Shown here one piece after another: positions 1-7,475 of a stretch of DNA of 64,000 nucleotides. The notes beneath the pieces are model-generated. The model did not search any database and had not been told where the DNA came from. It saw nothing but the letters and a program-made list of their open reading frames with translations. The position numbers and the translations under genes were made by a program. The stretch is from Flavobacterium erciyesense. Its GTDB lineage: Bacteria; Bacteroidota; Bacteroidia; Flavobacteriales; Flavobacteriaceae. Location of the stretch: the NCBI RefSeq assembly GCF_018069925.1, contig NZ_JAGPXB010000012.1, positions 1-64,000 of the forward strand. The letters are read 5' to 3'. Positions within the stretch are counted from its first letter, which is position 1. Every line of letters starts with the position of its first letter.

Positions 1-133
1 CGTATTAATAGCTATAATTCTGATATAAAAAGTAAAAAATGTCTCCCACAAAACCTGATACTTTTATAAAACAAAGGAAAAACAAAAAAACAAACCACCA
101 AAATTTGCATTTTATCAATTGAAACAGATACGG

Positions 134-141
134 TATCTTTG
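134..141 (+). promoter_or_regulatory. Putative -7 promoter element of purK
   Basis: TATCTTTG matches the Bacteroidota -7 consensus TAnnTTTG exactly and lies 20 bases before the purK start codon, so the leader would be very short. No TTG sits at the usual 17-23 base spacing upstream; the nearest are 12 and 26 bases away. The call rests on the -7 box and its position only. Confidence 0.5.
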
Positions 142-161
142 CGTAAACATACAACAACACA

Positions 162-1313
162 ATGAACTACTTTTCATCTGATTTTAAATTAGGAATTCTA
201 GGAGGTGGACAATTAGGCAAAATGCTTTTGACCGAAACTAGAAAATTTGACATTCAAACTTTTGTATTAGACCCAAGTGATGAAGCCCCTTGCCGAATGG
301 CTTGCAATAAGTTTTACAAAGGCAATTTAATGGATTACGACACCGTATACCAATTTGGTAAAATGGTTGATGTATTAACTTTTGAAATTGAACTAGTAAA
401 TCTTGAAGCCTTGTTGCAATTAGAAAGTGAAGGACTTACTATTTATCCATCGCCTAAAACTTTGCAGCAAATTCAAAACAAGGGCAAACAAAAAGATTTT
501 TATGTTGAAAATAATATTCCAACAGCGCCGCACCAACGTTTTGTAGATTTAAACGCTTTGAAGAAAGCTTTGGAAATAGACGAATTGGATTTTCCTTTTG
601 TATGGAAATGTGCTCAATTTGGCTATGATGGAAACGGTGTAAAAGTGTGCCGTTCAGCAATTGACTTAGTAAAATTACCAGATGTTGAATGCATCGCTGA
701 ACAAATGGTTCCGTTCAAAAATGAATTGGCAGTTATTGTTGTTCGCGCTGCTTCTGGCGAGGTAAAAACCTATCCGGTGGTTGAAATGGAATTCCATCCC
801 GAAGCCAATCAAGTTGAATATGTGATTTGTCCCGCCCGAATTGATTCGAGAGTTGCCCAAAAAGCAATCGAAATCGCATTAAAAGTTTCAGAAGCGTTTG
901 ATCACGTTGGATTATTAGCTGTAGAAATGTTTCAAACCGAAGACGATGAAATTTTAGTCAACGAAGTCGCTCCTAGACCACACAATTCCGGACATTATTC
1001 TATTGAAGCAAGTTACACCTCCCAATTTGAAAACCATTTACGCGCCATTTTAGACTTACCTTTAGGAAATACGGATAGCAAAGTTGCCGGAATTATGGTA
1101 AATTTGGTTGGTGAAGAAGGTTTTTCGGGTCAAGTAGTTTATGAAAACATTGAAAAAATAATGGCAATTGATGGCGTTACTCCTCACATTTACGGCAAAA
1201 GAGAAACAAGACCTTTCCGAAAAATGGGTCATGTTACAATTGTAAATGAGAATATGGTTGAAGCGAGAAGAATTGCGGAAGAAGTTAAGAATAGTATTAG
1301 AGTGATTTCATAA
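162..1313 (+). CDS. purK: 5-(carboxyamino)imidazole ribonucleotide synthase
   Basis: PurK is the ATP-dependent cytoplasmic enzyme that carboxylates 5-aminoimidazole ribonucleotide with bicarbonate to N5-CAIR in de novo purine synthesis. The 383-residue product has the usual family length. An N-terminal glycine-rich GGGQLG lies at residues 14-19, a central ATP-grasp region follows, and the family's C-terminal EVAPRPHNSGHY motif is at about residues 268-279. The ATG at 162 follows a -7 promoter box. purE lies 110 bases downstream on the same strand and its product uses the PurK product, so the two form the standard purK-purE pair. Identification is secure. Confidence 0.97.
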   Translation: MNYFSSDFKLGILGGGQLGKMLLTETRKFDIQTFVLDPSDEAPCRMACNKFYKGNLMDYDTVYQFGKMVDVLTFEIELVNLEALLQLESEGLTIYPSPKTLQQIQNKGKQKDFYVENNIPTAPHQRFVDLNALKKALEIDELDFPFVWKCAQFGYDGNGVKVCRSAIDLVKLPDVECIAEQMVPFKNELAVIVVRAASGEVKTYPVVEMEFHPEANQVEYVICPARIDSRVAQKAIEIALKVSEAFDHVGLLAVEMFQTEDDEILVNEVAPRPHNSGHYSIEASYTSQFENHLRAILDLPLGNTDSKVAGIMVNLVGEEGFSGQVVYENIEKIMAIDGVTPHIYGKRETRPFRKMGHVTIVNENMVEARRIAEEVKNSIRVIS

Positions 1314-1423
1314 ATTAAGAGATTGAAAAATTGAAAGATTAAAAAATTGGTTTGCAACAAAATTTAAAATTCCACTCTAAAATCTTTAAATTCTTAAATC
1401 TTTAAATCTTTAAATAAAAAATA
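1314..1423. repeat. Low-complexity imperfect inverted repeat between purK and purE
   Basis: The left half (about 1318-1350) is built from GATTGAAAAATT/GAAAGATTAAAA words. The right half (about 1379-1415) repeats AAATCTTTAAAT with small variations. The right half is roughly the reverse complement of the left, so the transcript could fold into a long AU-rich hairpin inside the purK-purE unit. It resembles other hairpin spacers in this window near 5.05-5.4 kb and 13.1-13.2 kb. Confidence 0.5.
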
Positions 1424-1906
1424 ATGAAAGTAGCCATCATCATGGGAAGCATTTCGGATATGCCGGTAATGCAAGAAGCCATCGACATATTAAAAGGATT
1501 TGACATCGAAACTGAAGTTGATATTGTTTCGGCACACAGAACACCTGAAAAATTATTTGATTTTAGTAAAAATGCTCACAACCGAGGTATCTCAGTAATC
1601 ATTGCTGGTGCTGGTGGTGCGGCGCATTTACCTGGAATGGTGGCTTCCATGTCGCCACTTCCTGTTATTGGCGTTCCTGTAAAATCGAGCAATTCAATTG
1701 ATGGTTGGGATTCGGTATTGTCAATACTTCAAATGCCTGGTGGTGTTCCCGTAGCAACAGTAGCTCTTAATGGAGCCAAAAATGCTGGAATTCTTGCCGC
1801 GCAAATCATAGGGAGTCATGACAACTGCGTTTTAGACAAAATCATTTTTTATAAAGAAGGATTAAAACAAGCTGTTGATAAAGCGGCATCTGAATTAAAA
1901 AAATAA
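1424..1906 (+). CDS. purE: 5-(carboxyamino)imidazole ribonucleotide mutase
   Basis: This is the class I PurE mutase, which moves the carboxylate of N5-CAIR to carbon 4 to give CAIR, the step after PurK. The 160-residue protein has the canonical length. The substrate-binding motifs are visible: MGSISDMP from residue 7, SAHRTPEK at about 41, and AGAGGAAHLPGM at about 65, followed by PVIGVPV. These residues form the phosphate and nucleotide pockets of the octameric enzyme. It lies 110 bases after purK on the same strand, with a hairpin-forming AU-rich repeat between them that may affect relative expression. Confidence 0.97.
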   Translation: MKVAIIMGSISDMPVMQEAIDILKGFDIETEVDIVSAHRTPEKLFDFSKNAHNRGISVIIAGAGGAAHLPGMVASMSPLPVIGVPVKSSNSIDGWDSVLSILQMPGGVPVATVALNGAKNAGILAAQIIGSHDNCVLDKIIFYKEGLKQAVDKAASELKK

Positions 1907-1929
1907 TTATCTTTAATAAAAAGAAAACT

Positions 1930-2157
1930 ATGAATATTCAAACTTCAAAAATTGAGTTAGCCAAAGTTATTTTGGATATTGAAAACCCAAAATTGATTGA
2001 AGAAATTATTCATTTGATCCAGTCTAAATCTACTTTAACCGAAAAACAAAAGACAGCCATCGATGAAGCGATTTTTTCTTTAGAAAATAAGGAAGGGATT
2101 GCTCATGATATGGTCATGGAGGAAACCAGAAATCGCTATTCAAAATATTTCAAATAG
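1930..2157 (+). CDS. Antitoxin of a RelE/ParE-type toxin-antitoxin pair
   Basis: This is a 75-residue, mostly helical, charged protein. Its N-terminus (NIQTSKIELAKVILDIENPKLIEEI) is of the kind found in small Bacteroidota antitoxins that precede a RelE/ParE toxin gene. The helical C-terminus (LTEKQKTAIDEAIFSLE, then a basic tail) is the likely toxin-binding part. Its TAG stop shares one base with the GTG start of the next gene, which is typical of translational coupling in type II modules. The function rests mainly on this arrangement and on the toxin. The DNA-binding fold cannot be assigned by eye. Confidence 0.75.
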   Translation: MNIQTSKIELAKVILDIENPKLIEEIIHLIQSKSTLTEKQKTAIDEAIFSLENKEGIAHDMVMEETRNRYSKYFK

Positions 2158-2444
2158 TGATTGTTATTTGGGCGCCACAAGCTAAAAAAGACTATTGGCA
2201 AAACATTGATTATCTTGAAGCTGAATGGTCATTTCAAGATGTTGTAAATTTTATAGCCAAAGTAGACAACACAATTGCTCTGTTAGTAAATAACAACATT
2301 GAATTTATTTCTACAAATTACAAAAGCGTAAACAAAGTTGTAATTACGAAACAAATAACGCTTTACTACAGAATAAATTCTGATACCATAGAATTACTCC
2401 GATTTTGGAATACGTACCAAGATTTAGAAAATTTAAAACTTTAA
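2157..2444 (+). CDS. RelE/ParE family toxin
   Basis: The 95-residue product fits the RelE/ParE fold, with a small beta sheet packed on an N-terminal helical hairpin. The N-terminus VIWAPQAKKDYWQNIDYLEAEWS is the family's signature, and the C-terminal strands TLYYRINSDTIELLRFWNTYQD match it too. Members either cleave ribosome-bound mRNA (RelE) or block DNA gyrase (ParE); sequence alone does not decide which. The start is GTG at 2157, overlapping the antitoxin stop by one base, so the toxin is probably translated by reinitiation. The pair sits between housekeeping genes purE and the M3 peptidase, with no other mobile sequence nearby. Confidence 0.87.
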   Translation: MIVIWAPQAKKDYWQNIDYLEAEWSFQDVVNFIAKVDNTIALLVNNNIEFISTNYKSVNKVVITKQITLYYRINSDTIELLRFWNTYQDLENLKL

Positions 2445-2448
2445 AACG

Positions 2449-2474
2449 TAAGGACAGTCCCGCCTTGTCCCTTC
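2449..2474. repeat. Small inverted repeat in intergenic spacer
   Basis: AAGGACA and TGTCCCTT flank a short C-rich loop between the toxin gene and the M3 peptidase gene. It could fold into a small imperfect hairpin. It has no clear U-run for a terminator and looks like a short interspersed palindrome. Confidence 0.35.
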
Positions 2475-2484
2475 AAATAAAATT

Positions 2485-4509
2485 ATGAAAACACTTACCT
2501 CAATATTCAATACCAAACACAATACAGCACCATTTTCGGCAATAAAACTGGAAGATTACAAACCTGCTTTTATCGAAAACATCGCTGCCGCAAAAGCTGA
2601 AATTGATGCCATCATTACTAATTCTAATGTTCCAACTTTTGAAAACACGATTGTGGCTTTAGATTTTGCTGGTGAACAATTGGATAGATTATCTTCAATT
2701 TTCTTCAATTTGAATTCAGCTGAAACTAACGACGAAATGCAAAAAATCGCTCAAGAAGTTTCTCCGTTGTTAACTGAATTTAGTAATGACATCGCTTTAA
2801 ACGAAGATTTGTTCAAAAGAGTTAAAGCCGTTTATGATCAAAAAGATTCGTTGATATTAACTACGGAACAAGCTACTTTATTAGACAAAAAATTCAAAGG
2901 ATTTTCTAGAAATGGAGCTTTATTGAATGAAGAAGACAAGTTAAAGTTACGCGAAATTGACACCGAATTAGCCAAAATTAAATTGACGTATGGCGAAAAT
3001 GTTTTGGCTGAAACCAATAATTATCAATTGCATATTACTAACGAAGATGATTTAAAAGGCTTACCGGCTGGCGCCAAAGAAATGGCCGCAAGTTTGGCAA
3101 AATCAAAAGAATTGAAAGGTTGGGTTTTCACTCTTGATTTCCCGAGTTACTTGCCTTTTGTAACCTATGTTGACAATCGTGAATTACGAAAAGAAATTGC
3201 CATTGCTGCCGGAAAAAAATCATTTCAAGACAACGAATTCGACAATAAAGAGAACGTAAAACGTATTGTAGCATTGCGTCATAAACGCGCTAATTTATTG
3301 GGATACAAATCACATTCTGATTTTGTTTTAGAAGAACGAATGGCACAAAATCCTGAAAAAGTACTTTCGTTTTTGAATGATTTATTAGAAAAAGCAAAAC
3401 CAGCAGCCCAAAAAGAATTTGCTCAATTAACCGCTTTCGCAAAAGAATTAGACGGCATTGATCAATTAGAAAAATGGGATGGCGCTTACTATTCGGAAAA
3501 ATTGAAACAAAAATTATTCAACTTTGATGATGAGATTTTAAAACCTTATTTCAAATTGGAAAATGTTTTAAATGGAGCTTTCACTATTGCTGAAAAACTA
3601 TTCGGAATTACTTTTAAAGAAGTTTTTGATATTGACAAATACCACGAAGATGTTCAAACTTTTGAAGTGTTGGATTTCGAAGGACAATTAGTGGCTGTTT
3701 TCTATGCTGATTTTTTCCCGAGAAAAGGCAAACGAAATGGTGCTTGGATGACATCTTACAAATCGCAAGCTATAAAAAATGAAATCAATGAAAGACCACA
3801 TGTTTCTATCGTTTGTAATTTCACACCTCCCACAGAGACTAAACCATCTTTATTAACTTTCAATGAAGTAACAACCTTATTTCATGAATTTGGTCATGCG
3901 TTACACGGAATGTTAGCGAATACAACTTACCCGAGTTTGTCTGGAACTTCAGTGTATTGGGATTTTGTAGAATTGCCAAGCCAAGTAATGGAAAACTGGT
4001 GCTACGAGCCAGAAGCATTGGCTTTGTTTGCAAAACATTACGAAACGGGTGAAGTTATCCCTCAAGAATACGTAGAAAAAATAAAAGAAAGTGCGAGTTT
4101 CTTAGAAGGAATGGCAACATTAAGACAGATCAGTTTTGGACTTTTAGATATGACCTATCACGGAAAATCCCAAACCATTGAAGATGTCAAAGCTTTTGAA
4201 AAACAAGCAATGGCAGGCACAAGTTTATATCCTGATGTTGCTGAGAATTGCATGAGCACGTCTTTTTCACATATTTTTCAAGGTGGATATTCGTCAGGAT
4301 ATTATAGTTACAAATGGGCTGAAGTTTTAGATGCGGATGCTTTTGCTTATTTTCAGGAAAAAGGAATTTTCAATAAAGAAGTGGCAACGAAATTCAAAGA
4401 CAACGTACTTTCAAAAGGTGGCACCGAATTACCAATGGAATTGTATAAAAAATTCAGAGGTCAAGAACCAAAAGCAGATGCGTTACTGAAACGTGCTGGT
4501 CTTTTGTAG
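2485..4509 (+). CDS. M3 family zinc oligopeptidase (peptidyl-dipeptidase / oligopeptidase A type)
   Basis: This M3 (thimet-type) zinc metallopeptidase degrades short peptides. The active-site helix LFHEFGHALHG, with the zinc motif HExxH, is at about residues 465-475, and a downstream glutamate in the DFVELPSQVMENW segment is in the position of the third zinc ligand. The length of 674 residues is normal for the Dcp/PrlC group. No signal peptide is visible, so it is probably cytoplasmic and recycles peptides. Dcp (dipeptide-releasing) and oligopeptidase A are hard to separate by motif, so no symbol is given. Confidence 0.93.
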   Translation: MKTLTSIFNTKHNTAPFSAIKLEDYKPAFIENIAAAKAEIDAIITNSNVPTFENTIVALDFAGEQLDRLSSIFFNLNSAETNDEMQKIAQEVSPLLTEFSNDIALNEDLFKRVKAVYDQKDSLILTTEQATLLDKKFKGFSRNGALLNEEDKLKLREIDTELAKIKLTYGENVLAETNNYQLHITNEDDLKGLPAGAKEMAASLAKSKELKGWVFTLDFPSYLPFVTYVDNRELRKEIAIAAGKKSFQDNEFDNKENVKRIVALRHKRANLLGYKSHSDFVLEERMAQNPEKVLSFLNDLLEKAKPAAQKEFAQLTAFAKELDGIDQLEKWDGAYYSEKLKQKLFNFDDEILKPYFKLENVLNGAFTIAEKLFGITFKEVFDIDKYHEDVQTFEVLDFEGQLVAVFYADFFPRKGKRNGAWMTSYKSQAIKNEINERPHVSIVCNFTPPTETKPSLLTFNEVTTLFHEFGHALHGMLANTTYPSLSGTSVYWDFVELPSQVMENWCYEPEALALFAKHYETGEVIPQEYVEKIKESASFLEGMATLRQISFGLLDMTYHGKSQTIEDVKAFEKQAMAGTSLYPDVAENCMSTSFSHIFQGGYSSGYYSYKWAEVLDADAFAYFQEKGIFNKEVATKFKDNVLSKGGTELPMELYKKFRGQEPKADALLKRAGLL

Positions 4510-4530
4510 AAATCAAAGAGTGCTTAAATT

Positions 4531-5037
4531 ATGAGAAAATTATTTTATTCTTCGATTATAGCATTGTTTCTATTGAGCTGTAAAAAAGAAAGAAATACTA
4601 ATAATTTCGATAACATTATTCATTTTGTCATTACTGATGAAATTGCTAGTAAAAATGATACTGTAAAAAGATTTAATGAAGTCTTTTCGAGCGTTAATGG
4701 ACATAAAATAAATTTTCAAACTTTTGAGAAAGAGCTTATCTCATATGGTTACTTAAAAAATCCTGTGCCTAAAGAAAAAATTAAAAAAATTGATGAATTC
4801 CTAACAAATGATATTAATTACGAAAGTCATTTAACAGCATGTGTTCCGTCATATAGAGATATATTAATTTTAAAGAAAAATAGTAAAACTGTCAGTGTTT
4901 TGAAACTCTGTTTTGAATGTGGTATGGTTGATAAATATGGGGTTATAGAATCAAATTATAGCAAGAACACTGATTTTGATACTTACATTATGAATCTTGA
5001 GGTTTTTAATAAAATTCTTTACGGAAAAACTCATTAA
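4531..5037 (+). CDS. Putative lipoprotein of unknown function
   Basis: The 168-residue product starts with a short hydrophobic signal (RKLFYSSIIALFLLSC) ending at Cys17, a lipobox that predicts acylation and membrane anchoring. The mature part is rich in Lys and Asn and contains three further cysteines in the second half (TACVP, LCFECG), unusual enough to suggest a disulphide. No family is recognised. It follows the M3 peptidase by 21 bases and could be transcribed with it, but no functional link is evident. Confidence 0.75.
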   Translation: MRKLFYSSIIALFLLSCKKERNTNNFDNIIHFVITDEIASKNDTVKRFNEVFSSVNGHKINFQTFEKELISYGYLKNPVPKEKIKKIDEFLTNDINYESHLTACVPSYRDILILKKNSKTVSVLKLCFECGMVDKYGVIESNYSKNTDFDTYIMNLEVFNKILYGKTH

Positions 5038-5048
5038 CAATTAATTTT

Positions 5049-5110
5049 ACCATTAAGTGATTTAAGAAAATGAAGTATAGCAGCTTAATTTCCTTAAATC
5101 ACTTAATGGT
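5049..5110. repeat. Perfect 18-bp inverted repeat
   Basis: The arms at 5049-5066 (ACCATTAAGTGATTTAAG) and 5093-5110 are exact reverse complements with a 26-base loop. A related, less perfect palindrome lies at 5306-5378. The spacer of about 500 bases between the lipoprotein and the GbsR-type regulator holds no other gene. These are probably interspersed palindromic elements that can also act as transcription barriers. Confidence 0.7.
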
Positions 5111-5305
5111 TTTAAGAAAACGCAACTTCAAAAAATCTCTAAAGTTATCTTTTTCCACAACCAAAAAACTCGGTTGATAGGCATCGATAAATGTTTTTAC
5201 AACCTTGGACTACTATTGATTTGACTGTAATAAGCTAATCAAGTTAAAATTTCATAATTGCACCAATATTTAATTGCACAGAAATAACTTAAATAATTTA
5301 AAATC

Positions 5306-5378
5306 AAACCATTAAGAGACTCAAGAAAGTTAAGTGTCCCTGTAAAAAACTTAATTTTCTTAAATTCCTTAATTGTTT
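5306..5378. repeat. Imperfect inverted repeat related to the one at 5049-5110
   Basis: The arms at about 5306-5334 and 5350-5378 share the words AACCATTAAG and CTTAATTNNCTTAA with the perfect repeat just upstream and pair with only a few mismatches around a 15-base loop. Two copies of one palindromic family in the same spacer point to a repeat element rather than a single terminator. Confidence 0.5.
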
Positions 5379-5439
5379 AAAAAAAATCTTAATCACCAAT
5401 ATTATATTTTTCAAAATAAATTAAATCAAAACAAAAACA

Positions 5440-5463
5440 AACTTTCATTTATTATTGAAAGTT
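5440..5463. promoter_or_regulatory. Candidate operator of the GbsR-type regulator (copy 1)
   Basis: AACTTTCA-N8-TGAAAGTT is a perfect palindrome with 8-base arms. It overlaps the -33 region of a promoter whose -7 box (TATCTTTA) is at 5477-5484, and lies upstream of the regulator gene. The identical arms with the same 8-base spacer recur at 6148-6171 before the next gene. The placement suggests repression of its own gene by a dimeric winged-helix regulator. Confidence 0.65.
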
Positions 5464-5484
5464 CGAAAACATTGTTTATCTTTA
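5455..5484 (+). promoter_or_regulatory. Promoter of the GbsR-type regulator gene
   Basis: TTG at 5455-5457, 19 bases, then TATCTTTA at 5477-5484 fits the Bacteroidota promoter (TTG-N17-23-TAnnTTTG) with one mismatch in the -7 box. The right arm of the operator palindrome covers the -33 TTG. Transcription would start near 5491, about 58 bases before the gene. Confidence 0.55.
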
Positions 5485-5548
5485 CACTATGACAATGAGC
5501 ATTTATGCGATTTGCATTTGACCGTTTGAAAAACAATAAAATCGACAA

Positions 5549-6052
5549 ATGAAATTCAAAGAAGCAAAAAATAAATTCGTTCAAACTTGGGGTGCATTAG
5601 GCAGTCAATGGGGAATTAACAAAACCATGGCTCAAATTCATGCGCTTTTGATGGTTTCACACGAAGCCGTTTCGATGGAAGACATTATGGAGGAATTGCA
5701 AATTTCTCGCGGCAACGCATCTATGAACTTACGTGCCCTGATGGATTGGGGAATTGTTTACAAAGAATACAAAGCGGGTGAACGACGCGAATTTTTTACA
5801 GCTGAAAAAGATTTAGACGAATTGGCTGTGAAAATTTCAAGAGAAAGAAGCAAACGCGAAATCAAACCTGCGTTAAAGGTTTTAAAAGAAGTTTCTTCCA
5901 TAACATCAGACAATACTGCGGAAGAAAAACACTTTGTAGATCAAACAACTAAATTGTACGATTTTGTTCTAAAAGCAGATAATGTTTTGGATAAAATGAC
6001 GGAATACAAAGACAATTGGCTAGCAAAATTGGTTGTTAAAATAATGAAATAG
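5549..6052 (+). CDS. GbsR/MarR family transcriptional regulator
   Basis: This 167-residue winged-helix DNA-binding protein belongs to the GbsR group of the MarR superfamily. The helix-turn-helix region runs from about residue 40 (VSMEDIMEELQISRGNASMNLRAL), followed by a wing with the basic segment YKAGERREFF. The C-terminal half is helical and suited to dimerisation and ligand binding. It stands before the DUF2071 and membrane-protein genes. The same palindrome occurs in its own promoter and in front of the DUF2071 gene, so it is inferred to control both itself and that pair. The ligand is unknown; nothing nearby suggests choline or osmoprotectant metabolism. Confidence 0.88.
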   Translation: MKFKEAKNKFVQTWGALGSQWGINKTMAQIHALLMVSHEAVSMEDIMEELQISRGNASMNLRALMDWGIVYKEYKAGERREFFTAEKDLDELAVKISRERSKREIKPALKVLKEVSSITSDNTAEEKHFVDQTTKLYDFVLKADNVLDKMTEYKDNWLAKLVVKIMK

Positions 6053-6147
6053 TTTTTTAATCATTTTAAAATATTACTCTAAAAAAATATTCAATGAGAC
6101 CAAAAAAAACAACAAATAACGAATTAAGTAACTCTTTACCTAACTAA

Positions 6148-6171
6148 AACTTTCATTTTTTTCTGAAAGTT
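6148..6171. promoter_or_regulatory. Candidate operator of the GbsR-type regulator (copy 2)
   Basis: AACTTTCA-N8-TGAAAGTT has the same arms and the same spacer length as the site at 5440-5463. It lies 20 bases before the start codon of the DUF2071 gene, between the two genes. No clear TAnnTTTG box was found here, so binding may block elongation or an unrecognised promoter. Confidence 0.62.
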
Positions 6172-6191
6172 TAAAAATAAAACTTAAAATT

Positions 6192-6902
6192 ATGAGCTTC
6201 TTAACCGCAGAATGGAATGATTTAGCAATGTTTAATTACGAAATCGATCCGAAAATTTTAGAAAATTATGTTCCAAAAGGAACTGAACTCGATTTATGGA
6301 ACGGCAAATGCTACATTAGTTTAATTGGTTTTATGTTTGAAAATGTGAAAGTATTAGGAATTAAAGTTCCATTTCATGTGAATTTTGAGGAAGTCAATTT
6401 ACGCTTTTATGTAAAAAGATTCGAAAATGGAATTTGGAAACGCGGTGTTGTTTTCGTTAAAGAAATTGTTCCAAAGCATGCCATCACCATTGTTGCCAAC
6501 ACCTTATACAACGAGCATTACCAAACCTTAAAAATGCGACATTCAAGAACTGAAAACGATACATCAAAATGTTTTCAATACGAATGGTTCAAGGATGCAA
6601 AGTGGAATTCCATTTCGATGACAACAAATAAAAATCCAATTCCGATTGAAGCAAATTCAGAAGCCGAATTTATTACGGAGCATTATTTTGGGTACACCAA
6701 TTACAACAAAGAAAAATCAATTGAATATGCTGTTTCGCACCCAAGATGGGAACAATTACAAGTGATTGAATCGAAAATTGATGTTGATTTTGAGAATATT
6801 TACGGCAAAGATTTTAAGTTTTTAGAAGATTTAAAACCAACCTCTGAATTTCTTGCTATTGGATCAAAAATAACGATTGAAGGTAAAAAAACGATAAGAT
6901 GA
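6192..6902 (+). CDS. DUF2071 family protein (YqjF-like)
   Basis: The 236-residue protein matches the DUF2071/YqjF group. It opens with FLTAEWNDLAMFNYEIDPKIL and LENYVPKGTELDLWNGKCYISL and continues with the FHVNFEEVNLRFYV strand region that marks the family. No biochemical role is established for it. There is no signal peptide or membrane segment, so it is predicted to be cytoplasmic. It shares an ATGA overlap with the following membrane-protein gene, which implies coupled translation, and carries a candidate GbsR-type operator 20 bases upstream. Confidence 0.85.
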   Translation: MSFLTAEWNDLAMFNYEIDPKILENYVPKGTELDLWNGKCYISLIGFMFENVKVLGIKVPFHVNFEEVNLRFYVKRFENGIWKRGVVFVKEIVPKHAITIVANTLYNEHYQTLKMRHSRTENDTSKCFQYEWFKDAKWNSISMTTNKNPIPIEANSEAEFITEHYFGYTNYNKEKSIEYAVSHPRWEQLQVIESKIDVDFENIYGKDFKFLEDLKPTSEFLAIGSKITIEGKKTIR

Positions 6903-7351
6903 AAATCATGAACTTAACAATCCCAAACTGGCTGATTATCCTAAGTGGAATTGGTCAAATATTTACAGCACTAATTTATCCTTACATCCGACATCAAGTT
7001 TTTGATTGGTATAATGATGTAAAGCAATTGAAACCTCTAAATCAAGAAATTGCTAAAACGTACGGAAGATATATTCAGGGTTTGAACTTTTCTTTCGGAT
7101 TGATTGCCATTTTATTTACTAATGAATTAAAAGAACAATCCGCATTAGCAGTTGCCTTGACCGGATTGATTGCTGCCTACTGGGTTGGAAAAGTAGCTAC
7201 TCAAATTGCCTATTATCCCATGTATGAAATTCCGAAAAGAACCTTATTTAAGGTTGGAAGTTATTTTATGAACTCACTTTTCGTCCTTTTTGCAGTAGTA
7301 AATACGATGCTATTTATTCATAATTTGATTGGACATTATAAAATTTTCTAA
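6899..7351 (+). CDS. Small integral membrane protein, unknown function
   Basis: This is a 150-residue hydrophobic protein with about four predicted membrane segments (near residues 10-28, 60-76, 80-98 and 120-142). Two conserved-looking loops contain aromatic and Pro residues (YPYIRHQVFDWYND, YYPMYEIPKRT). No named family is recognised. The ATG at 6899 overlaps the TGA of the DUF2071 gene as ATGA, so the two are one operon. A second ATG at codon 4 is possible. It is probably under the same GbsR-type control as its upstream partner. Confidence 0.78.
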   Translation: MKIMNLTIPNWLIILSGIGQIFTALIYPYIRHQVFDWYNDVKQLKPLNQEIAKTYGRYIQGLNFSFGLIAILFTNELKEQSALAVALTGLIAAYWVGKVATQIAYYPMYEIPKRTLFKVGSYFMNSLFVLFAVVNTMLFIHNLIGHYKIF

Positions 7352-7360
7352 TCATTAGAG

Positions 7361-7466
7361 CGTTCCCTACGCAAAAGCTTCGGGTCAGGCTTTACGTTCC
7401 CGCTTTTTTTCATTGGCAAAAAAGCCAATCAAAAAAGAGCTTCACTGCAATCCTTAACGCAAAACA
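7361..7466. repeat. Interspersed intergenic repeat element
   Basis: The spacer contains GCGTTCCCTACGCAAAAGC, then a GGTCAGGCTTTACGTTCCCGC segment, a poly-T stretch, the hairpin ATTGGC-AAAAAA-GCCAAT, and a tail ACTGCAATCCTTAACGCA. It is more GC-rich than the surrounding DNA and non-coding. This type of sequence is familiar as a dispersed intergenic repeat in Flavobacterium genomes, which is recollection rather than something this window shows. There is one copy here. Confidence 0.5.
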
Positions 7467-7475
7467 CCTTTAAAA

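Noticed and set aside
1379-1415. Repeats that might suggest a CRISPR array
   Set aside because: The units are short, variable and contiguous without unique spacers; they are low-complexity sequence.
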